From Flavobacterium piscisymbiosum (GTDB taxonomy: Bacteria; Bacteroidota; Bacteroidia; Flavobacteriales; Flavobacteriaceae): a stretch of DNA of 64,000 nucleotides. The number at the start of each line of letters is the position of its first letter. Positions within the stretch are counted from its first letter, which is position 1. Where the stretch lies: contig NZ_JAJJMM010000001.1 in the NCBI RefSeq assembly GCF_020905295.1, positions 620,001 to 684,000 of the forward strand, read 5' to 3'. The notes beneath the pieces are model-generated. The model did not search any database. It worked only from the letters and a program-made list of their open reading frames with translations, and had not been told where the DNA came from. Below are positions 34,309 to 43,274 of this stretch, one piece after another. Made by a program: the position numbers and the translations under genes.

Positions 34309-37300
34309 ATGTTGAAAAAATTACTGTTTTTAACGGTTTTGATTTGGTATTCCGGGCTTCAGGCACAGGAAACGGAATCATCGTATAAAACCAAAAAAGT
34401 AATTGTAAGCAGGGATACAATTCATCTCGAAGAATTTAGTATCAATTCTGGTTTTTTCGAAATTTTAAATACTAAAAATCAACCCATAGATTCTACTTTC
34501 TATAAAATTGATTTCCAAAAAGGAACATTAATTTTGAAGGAAAATGCAGGTTCAGTTTTGGATACTTTAATTGTAAATTATTTAAAATATCCCGATTTCT
34601 TAACCAAAGAATATAGTCTTTACAAATCAGATCAGGTGGTTACCAATGATGTTGGTTCTGAGAGATTGTACCGAATTGATAATACCAGCACCAAAAAAGT
34701 CACTCCGTTTGATGGCTTACAAACTTCGGGAAGTATTACACGCGGCGTTACAGTTGGAAACAATCAGAATACGGTTTTAAACTCTAATTTAGATCTTCAG
34801 ATTACGGGAAAAATATCCGATAAAATTAGTCTTCGGGCGTCGCTGCAGGACAATAACATTCCGCTTCAGGATGGCGGTTATTCGCAAAAGCTGGATCAAT
34901 TCGACAATATTTTTATCGAACTTTTTAGCGACGACTGGAACATTCGCGCAGGAGATGTTTTTTTAGAAAACAGAAAAACCCAATTTCTAAATTTTAATAA
35001 AAAAGTACAGGGACTTTCGACCAGTTTTAATTTTGGAGATGAAGAAAGCAAAACCAATATTTTTGCGTCGGTCGCTTTTGTAAAAGGGCAATATGCCAAA
35101 AGTACTTTTACAGGACAGGAAGGCAATCAGGGGCCTTATAAATTAAAGGGTCAAAATGGTGAGTTGTATGTTCTCGTAATTTCAGGATCTGAGCGGGTTT
35201 ATGTAAATGGAATTTTGCTAAAACGTGGCGAAAACAACGATTATGTTATTGATTATAATGCTGGTGAAATTACTTTTACGTCGCTTTTTACGATTACATC
35301 AGAAATGCGTATTAATGTAGAATATCAATATTCTGAAAGAAATTATAACCGACTCGTAACTTACGCAGGGGCAACACACGAAAACAAAAACTGGAGTTTT
35401 GGCGGTTATATTTATTCTGAAAATGATATGAAAAATCAGCCTTTGCAACAAAATCTTTCTACTGAGCAAGTCGAGATTTTAAGCCAGGCCGGTGATGATC
35501 CTAATTTAATGAAAGCGCCATCTGCTTACGAAGATTCTTATGCAGATAATAAAATCCTGTACAAAAAAATACTTATCAATTCGGTAGAAGCTTACGAATA
35601 CTCGAATGATGCCAGCAATGTTTTGTATAATGTAAAATTTAGTCTTGTGGGCAATAATACCGGAAATTATATTATTCAGAACAACAATTCGGTAGAGCGT
35701 ATTTACCAATATGTTGCTCCCGTAAGTGGCGTTTTGCAGGGAAATTATGAGCCTATTGTACAATTGGTTGCACCGATAAAATTGCAGGTTGCCACTTTTT
35801 TAGGAAAATACAATCCTGACGAAAAAACGCTGGTTGACTTTGAAATTGCCATAAGTAATAACGATAAAAACCTATTTTCGAAAATTGATGATGGCGACAA
35901 TAGCGGAATTGCCCTTAAAACCAATATTAAAAAACGTCTTTTTACGAAAGAATGGACTTTAGACGGTTTTGCCAATTATCAGTTTGTTCAGGAAGATTTT
36001 AGATCTGTGGAGCGATTGTATAATATCGAATTTAATAGGGACTGGAACTTGAATGAAGCGCTTTTAGGCAATCAGAGTTTATTGGTTACGGGTTTGAATT
36101 TTGATTTATTTGCTAAAAAACAAACCTCAAATATTGGTTTGCTTACTTATCAGTTTGAAAAATTAGATTACACCGAAAGTTATTCCGGAGCAAGACATAC
36201 CACGACTGCTTTGTTCAAATTAAAAAATTGGACAATCGAAAATCAGGGGAGTTTTATGAATAGTGATGCGACAAATTCTACTTCAAAATTTATTCGAAAT
36301 CAAACCAGAACCAAATATCATTTTGGCAAAAACTGGATTGGTGCCAGTATGCAGCTCGAAAATAATCAGCAACGGGATAAAGTTAGCAATCAGTTTTCGG
36401 CTTTAAGCCAAAGATTCACAGAATACGGAGCTTTTGTTGGTCGCGGTGACAGTACCAAAGTTTTTGTAGAACTGGGTTATTTGCAACGCCGAAATGATAG
36501 TTTGCAAAACGGATTCTTACAGCACGTAAACAATTCGCAAACCTATTATTTAAAGTCAAAATTGATCCAGAATAAAACAACCGATTTAGCGGTTTATGCA
36601 AGTTATCGTAACTTAGATTTCATTAATTCATCCCAAAAAAACGAACCTTCCCTAAATTCGAGAATACTATATAATGATCGATTCTTTAACCAATTCATGC
36701 AAATAGGGTCGACTTACGAAACCAGTTCCGGAACGATTGCACAACAAGAATTTACTTATGTAGAAGTTCCTACAGGACAAGGTGTTTATACCTGGAATGA
36801 TTATAATGGTAATGGAATTCAGGAATTGGAAGAGTTTGAAATTGCCGCATTCCCCGATCAGGCCAGATTTGTCCGAATCTTTTTGCCCAATCAGGTTTAC
36901 ATTAAAACCAATCAAAACAAATTTTCTCAATCTGTTGCTTTGAATCCGTTGCAATGGCAAAACGAAACAGGTTTCAAGAAAGTTGCTTCTTATTTTTACA
37001 ATCAGACTTCGTTTATTATGGATCGAAAGGTAAAAAGCCAGGGCGAACGTTTAGAACTCAATCCGTTTGATTCATCAGAAGAAAATATTCTGGGATTAAA
37101 TTCAAGTTTTAGAAACAGTTTATATTATAATCGCGGAAAACAAAAACATTCTGTTACCTACACTTATCTTATTAATAAAGGTAAAAATTTACTTTCGATA
37201 GGATCTCAAAATGTTAGAAACAGTTCGAACCAATTACAATACACACATTTGTACCAAAAAAGCTGGTTGTTTAATTTCTTTACCAAAACAATTAGCACCA

Positions 37301-37740
37301 ACTTAGTTTCAAAAGATTTTGTCGAAAAAAACTATGATTTAAAAGGCTATCAGGTAGCGCCAAAAATCAGTTATTTGTTTTCTAAAAATACCAGTTTAGA
37401 TTTCTTTTATGAGTTTCAGAACAAAGAAAATCAAATTGGAGATTTTGAAACTTTAGTTCAAAACAGAATCGGGACTTCGTTTTCGTTTGCCGGAGAGAAA
37501 AAAGTAACCTTAAACGGAGAATTTTCTTTTTACCAAAATAAATTCAACGGAAACGAATTTTCATCTGTAGGATTTCAAATGCTGGAAGGACTTCAGGAAG
37601 GTCAAAATTTAGTCTGGAAATTGCTATTACAAAAGAATATAACACAATTTCTGGATGTAAATTTAAATTATCAGGGTCGAAAAAGTGAGACGGGATCTGT
37701 TGTTCATACAGGCAACATACAGCTTCGCGCTTATTTTTAA
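34309..37740 (+). CDS. Large outer membrane protein of unknown function
   Basis: 1143 residues with a signal peptide (LLFLTVLIWYSGLQAQE) and a C-terminal aromatic end (LRAYF) typical of outer-membrane barrels. The N-terminal third has GSITRGVTVGNNQNTVLNS, then a segment with GSERVYVNGILLKRG and DYVIDYNAGEITFTS, a motif seen in surface-exposed Bacteroidota barrels. Alternating polar/aromatic strands fill the rest. A canonical EF-hand-like loop, DYNGNGIQELEEFE, lies near residue 829. I do not recognise a named family. It is monocistronic, 63 bases before the Ala/Lys-rich gene. Confidence 0.75.
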   Translation: MLKKLLFLTVLIWYSGLQAQETESSYKTKKVIVSRDTIHLEEFSINSGFFEILNTKNQPIDSTFYKIDFQKGTLILKENAGSVLDTLIVNYLKYPDFLTKEYSLYKSDQVVTNDVGSERLYRIDNTSTKKVTPFDGLQTSGSITRGVTVGNNQNTVLNSNLDLQITGKISDKISLRASLQDNNIPLQDGGYSQKLDQFDNIFIELFSDDWNIRAGDVFLENRKTQFLNFNKKVQGLSTSFNFGDEESKTNIFASVAFVKGQYAKSTFTGQEGNQGPYKLKGQNGELYVLVISGSERVYVNGILLKRGENNDYVIDYNAGEITFTSLFTITSEMRINVEYQYSERNYNRLVTYAGATHENKNWSFGGYIYSENDMKNQPLQQNLSTEQVEILSQAGDDPNLMKAPSAYEDSYADNKILYKKILINSVEAYEYSNDASNVLYNVKFSLVGNNTGNYIIQNNNSVERIYQYVAPVSGVLQGNYEPIVQLVAPIKLQVATFLGKYNPDEKTLVDFEIAISNNDKNLFSKIDDGDNSGIALKTNIKKRLFTKEWTLDGFANYQFVQEDFRSVERLYNIEFNRDWNLNEALLGNQSLLVTGLNFDLFAKKQTSNIGLLTYQFEKLDYTESYSGARHTTTALFKLKNWTIENQGSFMNSDATNSTSKFIRNQTRTKYHFGKNWIGASMQLENNQQRDKVSNQFSALSQRFTEYGAFVGRGDSTKVFVELGYLQRRNDSLQNGFLQHVNNSQTYYLKSKLIQNKTTDLAVYASYRNLDFINSSQKNEPSLNSRILYNDRFFNQFMQIGSTYETSSGTIAQQEFTYVEVPTGQGVYTWNDYNGNGIQELEEFEIAAFPDQARFVRIFLPNQVYIKTNQNKFSQSVALNPLQWQNETGFKKVASYFYNQTSFIMDRKVKSQGERLELNPFDSSEENILGLNSSFRNSLYYNRGKQKHSVTYTYLINKGKNLLSIGSQNVRNSSNQLQYTHLYQKSWLFNFFTKTISTNLVSKDFVEKNYDLKGYQVAPKISYLFSKNTSLDFFYEFQNKENQIGDFETLVQNRIGTSFSFAGEKKVTLNGEFSFYQNKFNGNEFSSVGFQMLEGLQEGQNLVWKLLLQKNITQFLDVNLNYQGRKSETGSVVHTGNIQLRAYF

Positions 37741-37803
37741 CACTTTACGAAAAACGTATTCATAAATTGATTAATTTTAATTGAAATTTAAAACCGTAAC
37801 CCT

Positions 37804-38337
37804 ATGAAAAAATTATTATTACTTTGCTTAATGGTGGTTTTATCTACCAATTTCTACGCCCAGGAAACTGCCACAAAAGCTGCTAAAAGTAAAACTGAAG
37901 CTACTACTAAAAAAGCTAAATCTGATGCTGACAAAGCAAAAGCCGATGCAAAAAAAGAAGCTGCAAAATCTAAAAAAGCAGCCAAAGATGCAACCGATGC
38001 TTCTGCAGCAAGCACAGCAGCAACTAAAAAAGCGGCAGATAAAGAAGCTGCTAAAGCAAAAAGCGATGCCACTAAAGCTTCTAAAAAAGCAACTGCAGCA
38101 GCAGATGGTGCTAAAGCTGATGCCAAAAAAGCTGATGCTAAAGCAACTGTAGCTAAAAAAGACGCCACGGCTACTAAAAAAACAGCTACTAAAACATTAA
38201 AAGAAACTACCGAAAAAGCTCCTAAGGTAGCGGATAAAGTTACCGGAGAATACAACGGAAAAAAAGTATATACGGGACCAAAAGGCGGTAAATACTACAT
38301 TAATAAAAACGGAAACAAAACGTATATTCAGGATTAG
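37804..38337 (+). CDS. Secreted Ala/Lys-rich protein with a PBCV basic adaptor-like C-terminus
   Basis: 177 residues. Signal peptide (residues 1-19, ending NFYAQE). Residues 22-145 are almost only Ala, Lys, Asp, Thr and Ser in short units such as KAKSDADKAKADAKKEAAK, forming a long charged helix like histone H1 or colicin linkers. The C-terminal 30 residues include KKVYTGPKGGKYYINKNGNK, the pattern of the PBCV-specific basic adaptor domain. A DNA- or polymer-binding periplasmic or surface role is possible but unproven. A terminator follows. Confidence 0.75.
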   Translation: MKKLLLLCLMVVLSTNFYAQETATKAAKSKTEATTKKAKSDADKAKADAKKEAAKSKKAAKDATDASAASTAATKKAADKEAAKAKSDATKASKKATAAADGAKADAKKADAKATVAKKDATATKKTATKTLKETTEKAPKVADKVTGEYNGKKVYTGPKGGKYYINKNGNKTYIQD

Positions 38338-38342
38338 GAAAA

Positions 38343-38480
38343 AAGGTTCTAAGGTGCTAAGACACTAAGGTACTAAGTTTCTAAGGCGCTAAGATTAATA
38401 AAAAACCGAACTATAGTTCGGTTTTTTATTATTTAACAGGCAAAAAACTTAGCATCTTAGCGCCTTAGAAACTTAGAAGC
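38343..38480. repeat. CTAAG-type repeats forming an outer hairpin around a terminator
   Basis: Left: ggtgctaagacactaaggtactaagtttctaaggcgctaag. Right: cttagcatcttagcgccttagaaacttag. The two are largely complementary. The same unit occurs at 10680-10745, 13575-13608 and 42420-42462. Confidence 0.7.
38400..38430 (+). terminator. Terminator after the Ala/Lys-rich gene
   Basis: AAAAAACCGAAC and GTTCGGTTTTTT form a 12-bp stem with a TATA loop and a T tail. Confidence 0.85.
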
Positions 38481-38539
38481 TTAAATCAGAGTTAATAATT
38501 TAGTAATATGTACGAAATATCATAAAAAGCTTATTTCTT

Positions 38540-38547
38540 TATCTTCG
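38540..38547 (+). promoter_or_regulatory. -7 element of the glycosyltransferase gene
   Basis: TATCTTCG, one base from TAnnTTTG, 20 bases before the ATG at 38568. Confidence 0.5.
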
Positions 38548-38567
38548 TTTTTAAAAAGCGTTAAACT

Positions 38568-39638
38568 ATGAGCATTGACTATTCTGCGAACAAAACAATT
38601 TTAGTTGCTCCATTAAACTGGGGATTAGGCCATGCCACAAGATGTATCCCTATTATAAAAGCGCTTCAGGAAAAAAATTTCATCCCAATTATTGCTTCTG
38701 ATGGGATTGCATTGGCGTTATTACGCAAAGAATTCCCGTACATTCAAACACTTGAGTTGCCTTCTTACCATATTGAATATGCTAAAAATGGTAAAAACTT
38801 TAAATGGAAACTGATTAAAAGCCTGCCTAAAATGATCGTTGCAATTTTAGACGAGAAAAAAATGGTCAATCGCTGGATTAAAAAACACGGGATTGACGGT
38901 ATTATTTCGGATAATAGATTGGGAGTTTTCAGTAAAAAAATTCCATCTGTGTTTATGACACATCAATTGAATGTCATGACGGGAAACACTACTTGGTTTA
39001 CCAGTAAATGCCATCAATACATTATAAAAAAATACAACGAATGCTGGGTTCCCGATACTAATGAAAAGGTGAACTTAACGGGTGATTTAGGTCATCTTAA
39101 AACCAATCATCTTAATTTAAAATACATTGGTCCTTTGAGCCGAATGCGTAAAAAGGAAACGCCAAAATTGTATGATTTGATGGTGATTTTGTCCGGACCT
39201 GAACCTCAGCGCACTTATCTGGACGAAAAATTACAAAAAGAAGTAGCGAATTACCAGGGTAAAGTTGTTTTTGTACAAGGTATCATTGATAAAACCCAAA
39301 CCAAATGGCAGGCGGGAAATGTAACGTATTACAATTTCATGAACTCAAAACAACTGGAACAAACTTTTAACGAAAGTGATTTTGTTTTATGCCGTTCGGG
39401 TTACACTACCGTAATGGATTTGGCAAAATTGGGCAAGAAAGCTTTTTTTATTCCCACTCCGGGGCAATATGAGCAGGAATATTTGGCGATAAAACTTCAG
39501 GAAGAAAATCTGGTACCGTATGCATTGCAAAACGACTTTACCATTGAAGATCTTTCAAAAGTAAAGTCGTTTAAAGGTTTAACTCAGTTCAACGAAGATA
39601 TCGACTGGGATTCTTTGTTTACCGTTTTCGAAGATTAG
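38568..39638 (+). CDS. MurG-like glycosyltransferase
   Basis: 356 residues with a GT-B look. The N-terminus ILVAPLNWGLGHATRCIPIIKALQ is the GLGHATR nucleotide-sugar loop seen in MurG-like and UDP-glycosyltransferase-like proteins. The C-terminal half has VLCRSGYTTVMDLAKLGKKAFFIPTPGQYEQEYLA, the usual donor-binding block. Donor and acceptor are unknown. It ends 1 base before the stop of the convergent porin gene, with no terminator visible between them. Confidence 0.85.
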   Translation: MSIDYSANKTILVAPLNWGLGHATRCIPIIKALQEKNFIPIIASDGIALALLRKEFPYIQTLELPSYHIEYAKNGKNFKWKLIKSLPKMIVAILDEKKMVNRWIKKHGIDGIISDNRLGVFSKKIPSVFMTHQLNVMTGNTTWFTSKCHQYIIKKYNECWVPDTNEKVNLTGDLGHLKTNHLNLKYIGPLSRMRKKETPKLYDLMVILSGPEPQRTYLDEKLQKEVANYQGKVVFVQGIIDKTQTKWQAGNVTYYNFMNSKQLEQTFNESDFVLCRSGYTTVMDLAKLGKKAFFIPTPGQYEQEYLAIKLQEENLVPYALQNDFTIEDLSKVKSFKGLTQFNEDIDWDSLFTVFED

Positions 39639-39639
39639 T

Positions 39640-40935
39640 TTAGAAATTAAACTGCGCTTGCAAGCGTAATAAATTTCCTTGCTGACGGTTGATAGGAAGC
39701 ACGCTGTCTTCAAAAGTTCTGTCGGCAATGACATATTCTGCTGTAAACTCAAAAGCTTTAATTGGCTGCCATTCTATACCAATTTCATAATCTCTAACCA
39801 CATAACTTCTGGCGTCTTTTTCGTATTTCTTTCCTCCGTCATAATATTGAAATTTGGCAAAAGGATATATGTGTTGCTTTTTGATATCTAATTTATAATT
39901 CAGTAAAACATAACCTCCGTTTAAGTCTGTTTCGTCAACAGTATTGGTTACCGTATTGTATCGCGGTCCTGTACCAATATTATATTCTGTCTGGATTCCG
40001 AAAGGTCTAGGATATAAAACGAAAGTCGCTCCTACCCTTTGATCCTTTACATATTGCGGATCATTTACTTTTACTCCCGGTGAAATTTCGCCGGTAAAAG
40101 CCCATTTTCCTGTATAAGCCTGAATTCCGGGTTCGATAATCTGGCTACCTATTACAAAAGGATATGTTGCTCTTGCGACAACATTAAGATCTCTGTTACC
40201 ATCAAGTTTATTCGCAATTTGTCCGTTGTAGACTCCAAAGGCAAAAACACCATAATCGCCTGAACCTTTAAAACCGTCTTTTACCAACATGGCAAAACGC
40301 TCTCTGATTTCGGCCGGAGCCCAATAAAAGAATATTCCTAAATCACGTTCGTTTAATATCGCGCTATTCATCGCATCATTACGGTCTAACGCTAAGCGTA
40401 CAGAACTTGACTGCATGTTTTCGAAGCCATACGGAATCTTACTTTGTCCCACACGAACTCTATATTCCTTTTTCTTATCAAAAGAAAGATCGAAATACAA
40501 ATCACGAATCTGGACAAAATTCTGGATTCCTGTACTTGGCGAACTGGCAAAATCAGGCTGAAAATAGAAAAACACATTAGGATGTACTTGTCCTGAAAAG
40601 ACTAAGCGTGCGCGACGAATAAACAATCCGTTGTTTGCTTTTGCATCCGGATCTGTAGAGGTTGTTCCCCAGGATTTATCGCACTGATCGCAGGAAACTT
40701 TATCATTTGTAGAGAAAAGACCATTGTAGCGTATTTGTGCATAACCTCTTAAGGAGATTCTGTCATACCAGTGTTCTTCGACTCCTCCGCCAGATTTAGT
40801 ATCTGGAAGTTTTGCTTTGTTGATAGAATCTAAAATACGCATTACTTCGTTTTTTACATCCTGTTTATTTAAATCCTGAGCATTTGCTGCAAAATTTAAC
40901 AGCAATAAAACGGCAACCAATTTTCTTTTTATCAT
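39640..40935 (-). CDS. OprO/OprP-type (phosphate-selective) porin
   Basis: 431 residues from ATG 40933-40935, which begins a signal peptide (IKRKLVAVLLLLNFAANAQ); the frame is open to 40983 but that part covers the promoter. The mature protein matches the OprO/P pattern: SLRGYAQIRYNGLF, FIRRARLVFSGQVHPNVFFYFQPDFA, RVGQSKIPYGFENMQSSS, NERDLGIFFYW, and a final barrel strand LRLQAQFNF. Phosphate selectivity is not proven by this, but 11-bp phased repeats upstream and the PhoR/PhoB-like pair next door support phosphate uptake. Cysteines in CDQCDKSW near residue 70 are unusual for a porin. Confidence 0.88.
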   Translation of the reverse strand: MIKRKLVAVLLLLNFAANAQDLNKQDVKNEVMRILDSINKAKLPDTKSGGGVEEHWYDRISLRGYAQIRYNGLFSTNDKVSCDQCDKSWGTTSTDPDAKANNGLFIRRARLVFSGQVHPNVFFYFQPDFASSPSTGIQNFVQIRDLYFDLSFDKKKEYRVRVGQSKIPYGFENMQSSSVRLALDRNDAMNSAILNERDLGIFFYWAPAEIRERFAMLVKDGFKGSGDYGVFAFGVYNGQIANKLDGNRDLNVVARATYPFVIGSQIIEPGIQAYTGKWAFTGEISPGVKVNDPQYVKDQRVGATFVLYPRPFGIQTEYNIGTGPRYNTVTNTVDETDLNGGYVLLNYKLDIKKQHIYPFAKFQYYDGGKKYEKDARSYVVRDYEIGIEWQPIKAFEFTAEYVIADRTFEDSVLPINRQQGNLLRLQAQFNF

Positions 40936-40966
40936 TCTTTCTCTAATATCCCTTAGTTTCAGGGTA

Positions 40967-41032
40967 CAAAGATGTGGCATCAATGTTAAGAAATCATTAA
41001 CAGGATGTTACTATAATAAAAATTTAATGTTA
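40967..41032 (-). promoter_or_regulatory. Candidate Pho box and promoter of the porin gene
   Basis: Read on the minus strand, TAACA occurs at 41032-41028, 41010-41006 and 40988-40984, exactly 22 bases apart, with weaker units (TTTTA, TAATG) midway, so five units at 11-bp spacing. Thirteen bases after the last unit comes TTTG of a -7 element (CATCTTTG, 40967-40974). Spacing and unit length match the PhoB box architecture (7-bp half-sites, 11-bp period). Confidence 0.75.
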
Positions 41033-41105
41033 CGAAGTTTTTCCGTAGTTTGATTAATTGTTAAAACGCCATGTTTTACAGCAGTTCGCTTCAATCAGCT
41101 TACAA

Positions 41106-42185
41106 TTATTTAACTTCTGCTTTTATGGTTTTATGCGCTTTTTCTAGTGTAAAAGAGAATTCAGATCCAATTCCGAATTCGCTTTCTACATATACTTTCT
41201 CTTTATGCGCTTCGATTATATGTTTTACAATCGCTAATCCCAGACCAGAACCACCTTCTGAACGGGTTCCGCTTTTATCAACTCTGTAAAAACGTTCAAA
41301 AAGTCTTGGGATATTTTGTTTTTCAACTCCTTCTCCGTTATCACTAATTCTGATTAAAACTTTTTTCTTGGTTAGGTTTACAACACCAACTTCGGTTAAA
41401 CCGCCATCTTTACCATACTTAATAGAATTGACGATCAGGTTCTCTAAAACTTGCTGAATTCTGTCCTGATCTCCGCGAATAATAACCGACTGCACATTTT
41501 TACTTTCAAAAGCAAGTTTAATTTTCTTTTTGTCGGCTTTCATTTCCAACAAATCAAAAACATTCTGAATCAGTTCGACGATATTAAAATCAGTCATATT
41601 CAAATCAAGATCTCCTGATTCCAATTTGGTAATCATGTCCAAATCTTCTACTATATATATAAGGCGCTCCACTCCTTTTTCGGCACGTTTTAAATATTTT
41701 TTCCTAATGGTTTTATCATCCATCGCACCATCCAACAAGGTTGAAACATAACCCTGAACAGTAAACAAAGGTGTTTTAAGTTCGTGCGAAACGTTTCCTA
41801 AAAACTCTCTTCGGTATTGTTCTCGAATTTCGAGCATTTCGATTTCCAGCTTTTTATCGGTAGCAAACTTTTTCACTTCACGCGAAAGCGTTTCCATATC
41901 TGTAGTAATAGGCTGATTGATAAGTGTTGTAGATTCTAATAAAGAAACCTCATCGTAGATTTTCTTTACTCGCCTGTAAATAAAACGTTCTACACGATAT
42001 TGTAATACCAGAAAGGAGAAAATATAAATCGAAATAATAAAGATTATCCCAAATGCAACCTGATGTTTCAGCTGATTTTTATAAAATAAATTCATCAGAA
42101 TCAGCACAAATCCTGTCCCGAAAAGACTGATATATAACGCTGATTTTACAGCAAATTTGTATGTTTTTTTAAAATTAATTTTCAT
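41106..42185 (-). CDS. PhoR-like sensor histidine kinase
   Basis: 359 residues. Two adjacent membrane helices (about 13-33 and 41-61) leave almost no periplasmic loop, as in E. coli PhoR. The HisKA histidine is in FLGNVSHELKTPLFTVQGYVSTLL near 134, and the ATP domain shows NSIKYG, ISDNGEGV and GGSGLGLAIV. There is no HAMP or clear PAS domain. Its partner regulator gene lies upstream on the same strand but is separated by 278 bases of repeats. Neighbouring porin and receptor promoters with Pho-like boxes suggest phosphate sensing. Confidence 0.88.
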   Translation of the reverse strand: MKINFKKTYKFAVKSALYISLFGTGFVLILMNLFYKNQLKHQVAFGIIFIISIYIFSFLVLQYRVERFIYRRVKKIYDEVSLLESTTLINQPITTDMETLSREVKKFATDKKLEIEMLEIREQYRREFLGNVSHELKTPLFTVQGYVSTLLDGAMDDKTIRKKYLKRAEKGVERLIYIVEDLDMITKLESGDLDLNMTDFNIVELIQNVFDLLEMKADKKKIKLAFESKNVQSVIIRGDQDRIQQVLENLIVNSIKYGKDGGLTEVGVVNLTKKKVLIRISDNGEGVEKQNIPRLFERFYRVDKSGTRSEGGSGLGLAIVKHIIEAHKEKVYVESEFGIGSEFSFTLEKAHKTIKAEVK

Positions 42186-42218
42186 TGATATTATTAATCG
42201 TTAAGAGATTATATTTTT

Positions 42219-42380
42219 ACCATATAAGTTATATAAGTTCATTTAAAGTAAAGCGCAATTGTATTATTACATTAAGAACTTAAAAAAAGAAATCTTTGTC
42301 AAAGTTCAAAACTTTGACAAAGATAAACTTCGATTCTAAAAGTATGTATACTATATTTTAAATGAACTTATATTTGGTTC
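42219..42380. repeat. Nested inverted repeats between the kinase and regulator genes
   Basis: Outer parts CCATATAAGTTATATAAGTT at the left and aatgaacttatatttggtt at the right are imperfect arms of the family seen at 21941-22014. Inside, 42292-42306 and 42310-42324 are perfect 15-bp arms (ATCTTTGTCAAAGTT) around 3 bases. After this comes a CTTAGAACCTTAG-type run at 42420-42462. Such a gap is odd within a two-component gene pair. Confidence 0.75.
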
Positions 42381-42463
42381 ATTTTATGCAATTCTAATCA
42401 GTTTAAATCTTCAGCAAAATCACTTAGAACCTTAGTTCCTTAGTAACTTAGCATCTTAAAAAA

Positions 42464-43147
42464 TTAAACTTCAAATTTATAACCAACACCTTTTATGGTT
42501 TTAAAAAGGTCTTCTCCTATTTTTTCGCGCAGTTTTCTGATGTGAACATCGATTGTTCTTCCTCCCACTACAACTTCATTACCCCAAACTTTATCCAGGA
42601 TTTCGTCTCTTTTAAAAACTTTCCCTGGTTTTGAAGCCAATAAATAAAATAATTCGAACTCTTTTCTTGGTAAAGCAATTTCTACATTGCCTTTTATGAT
42701 CTTATATTCCTCACGGTTTATCTCGATTCCGCCAACATTTAAGGTATCGCTAACAACTTCTTGTTCTTTTAACCTTCTTAACAAAGCCTTTACTTTGCTT
42801 ACCAATAATTTTGGTTTTATTGGTTTGGTGATATAGTCATCTGCACCTGCATCAAAACCAGCAACTTGTGAGTAATCTTCGCTTCTGGCAGTCAAGAATG
42901 TTATGATAACATTATTTAATTCCGGGATTTTTCTGATGTGTTCGCAAGCTTCCATTCCATCCATTTCGGCCATCATTACATCCATAATAATTAGGTCCGG
43001 CAATTCTTTCTGAGCCTTTGCTATCGCTTCTTTTCCATTTGAAGCGGTAACAATCTGGTAGCCTTCCTGAGCAAGGTTATAGCCAACGATTTCTAAGATA
43101 TCTGGTTCATCGTCAACTAATAAAATCTTGGTTTGTGTTTTTTTCAT
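42464..43147 (-). CDS. PhoB-like response regulator (OmpR/PhoB family)
   Basis: 227 residues from ATG 43145-43147 (MKKTQTKILLVDDEPDILEI). The receiver domain has the acidic pair DDE near 12-14, the phospho-acceptor aspartate in DLIIMDVMMAEMDG near 55, and KPIKPK with the conserved lysine. The C-terminal winged helix shows KEFELFYLLASKPGKVFKRDEIL and GRTIDVHIRKLREKIG..KGVGYKFEV. It is divergent from the TonB receptor gene, whose promoter carries the phased repeats, and probably binds them. Confidence 0.9.
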   Translation of the reverse strand: MKKTQTKILLVDDEPDILEIVGYNLAQEGYQIVTASNGKEAIAKAQKELPDLIIMDVMMAEMDGMEACEHIRKIPELNNVIITFLTARSEDYSQVAGFDAGADDYITKPIKPKLLVSKVKALLRRLKEQEVVSDTLNVGGIEINREEYKIIKGNVEIALPRKEFELFYLLASKPGKVFKRDEILDKVWGNEVVVGGRTIDVHIRKLREKIGEDLFKTIKGVGYKFEV

Positions 43148-43230
43148 AAATAGCAAAAATTGAGATTTTTACATCAAATTTTCTTCATTATACATTCGAT
43201 GTTTTTTATTTCACAGCGTAAATATACTAA

Positions 43231-43262
43231 CAAAATAACCGTTAAAAATTGCGGTTAACGGT
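43231..43262 (-). promoter_or_regulatory. Inverted repeat at the regulator gene promoter
   Basis: ACCGTTAA (43238-43245... as read on plus) and TTAACGGT (43255-43262) are perfect 8-bp arms with a 9-base spacer. On the minus strand a -7-like TTATTTTG lies at 43231-43238, so the repeat covers about -14 to -40 of the regulator gene promoter. It is distinct from the 11-bp phased array next to it at 43275-43334. Confidence 0.5.
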
Positions 43263-43274
43263 AATTTAATCTGG

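Noticed and set aside
37854..38255. Minus-strand hydrophobic open frame of 133 codons
   Set aside because: It is the antisense shadow of the Ala/Lys-rich gene, whose codon bias keeps the opposite frame open; the plus frame has a signal peptide and a domain.
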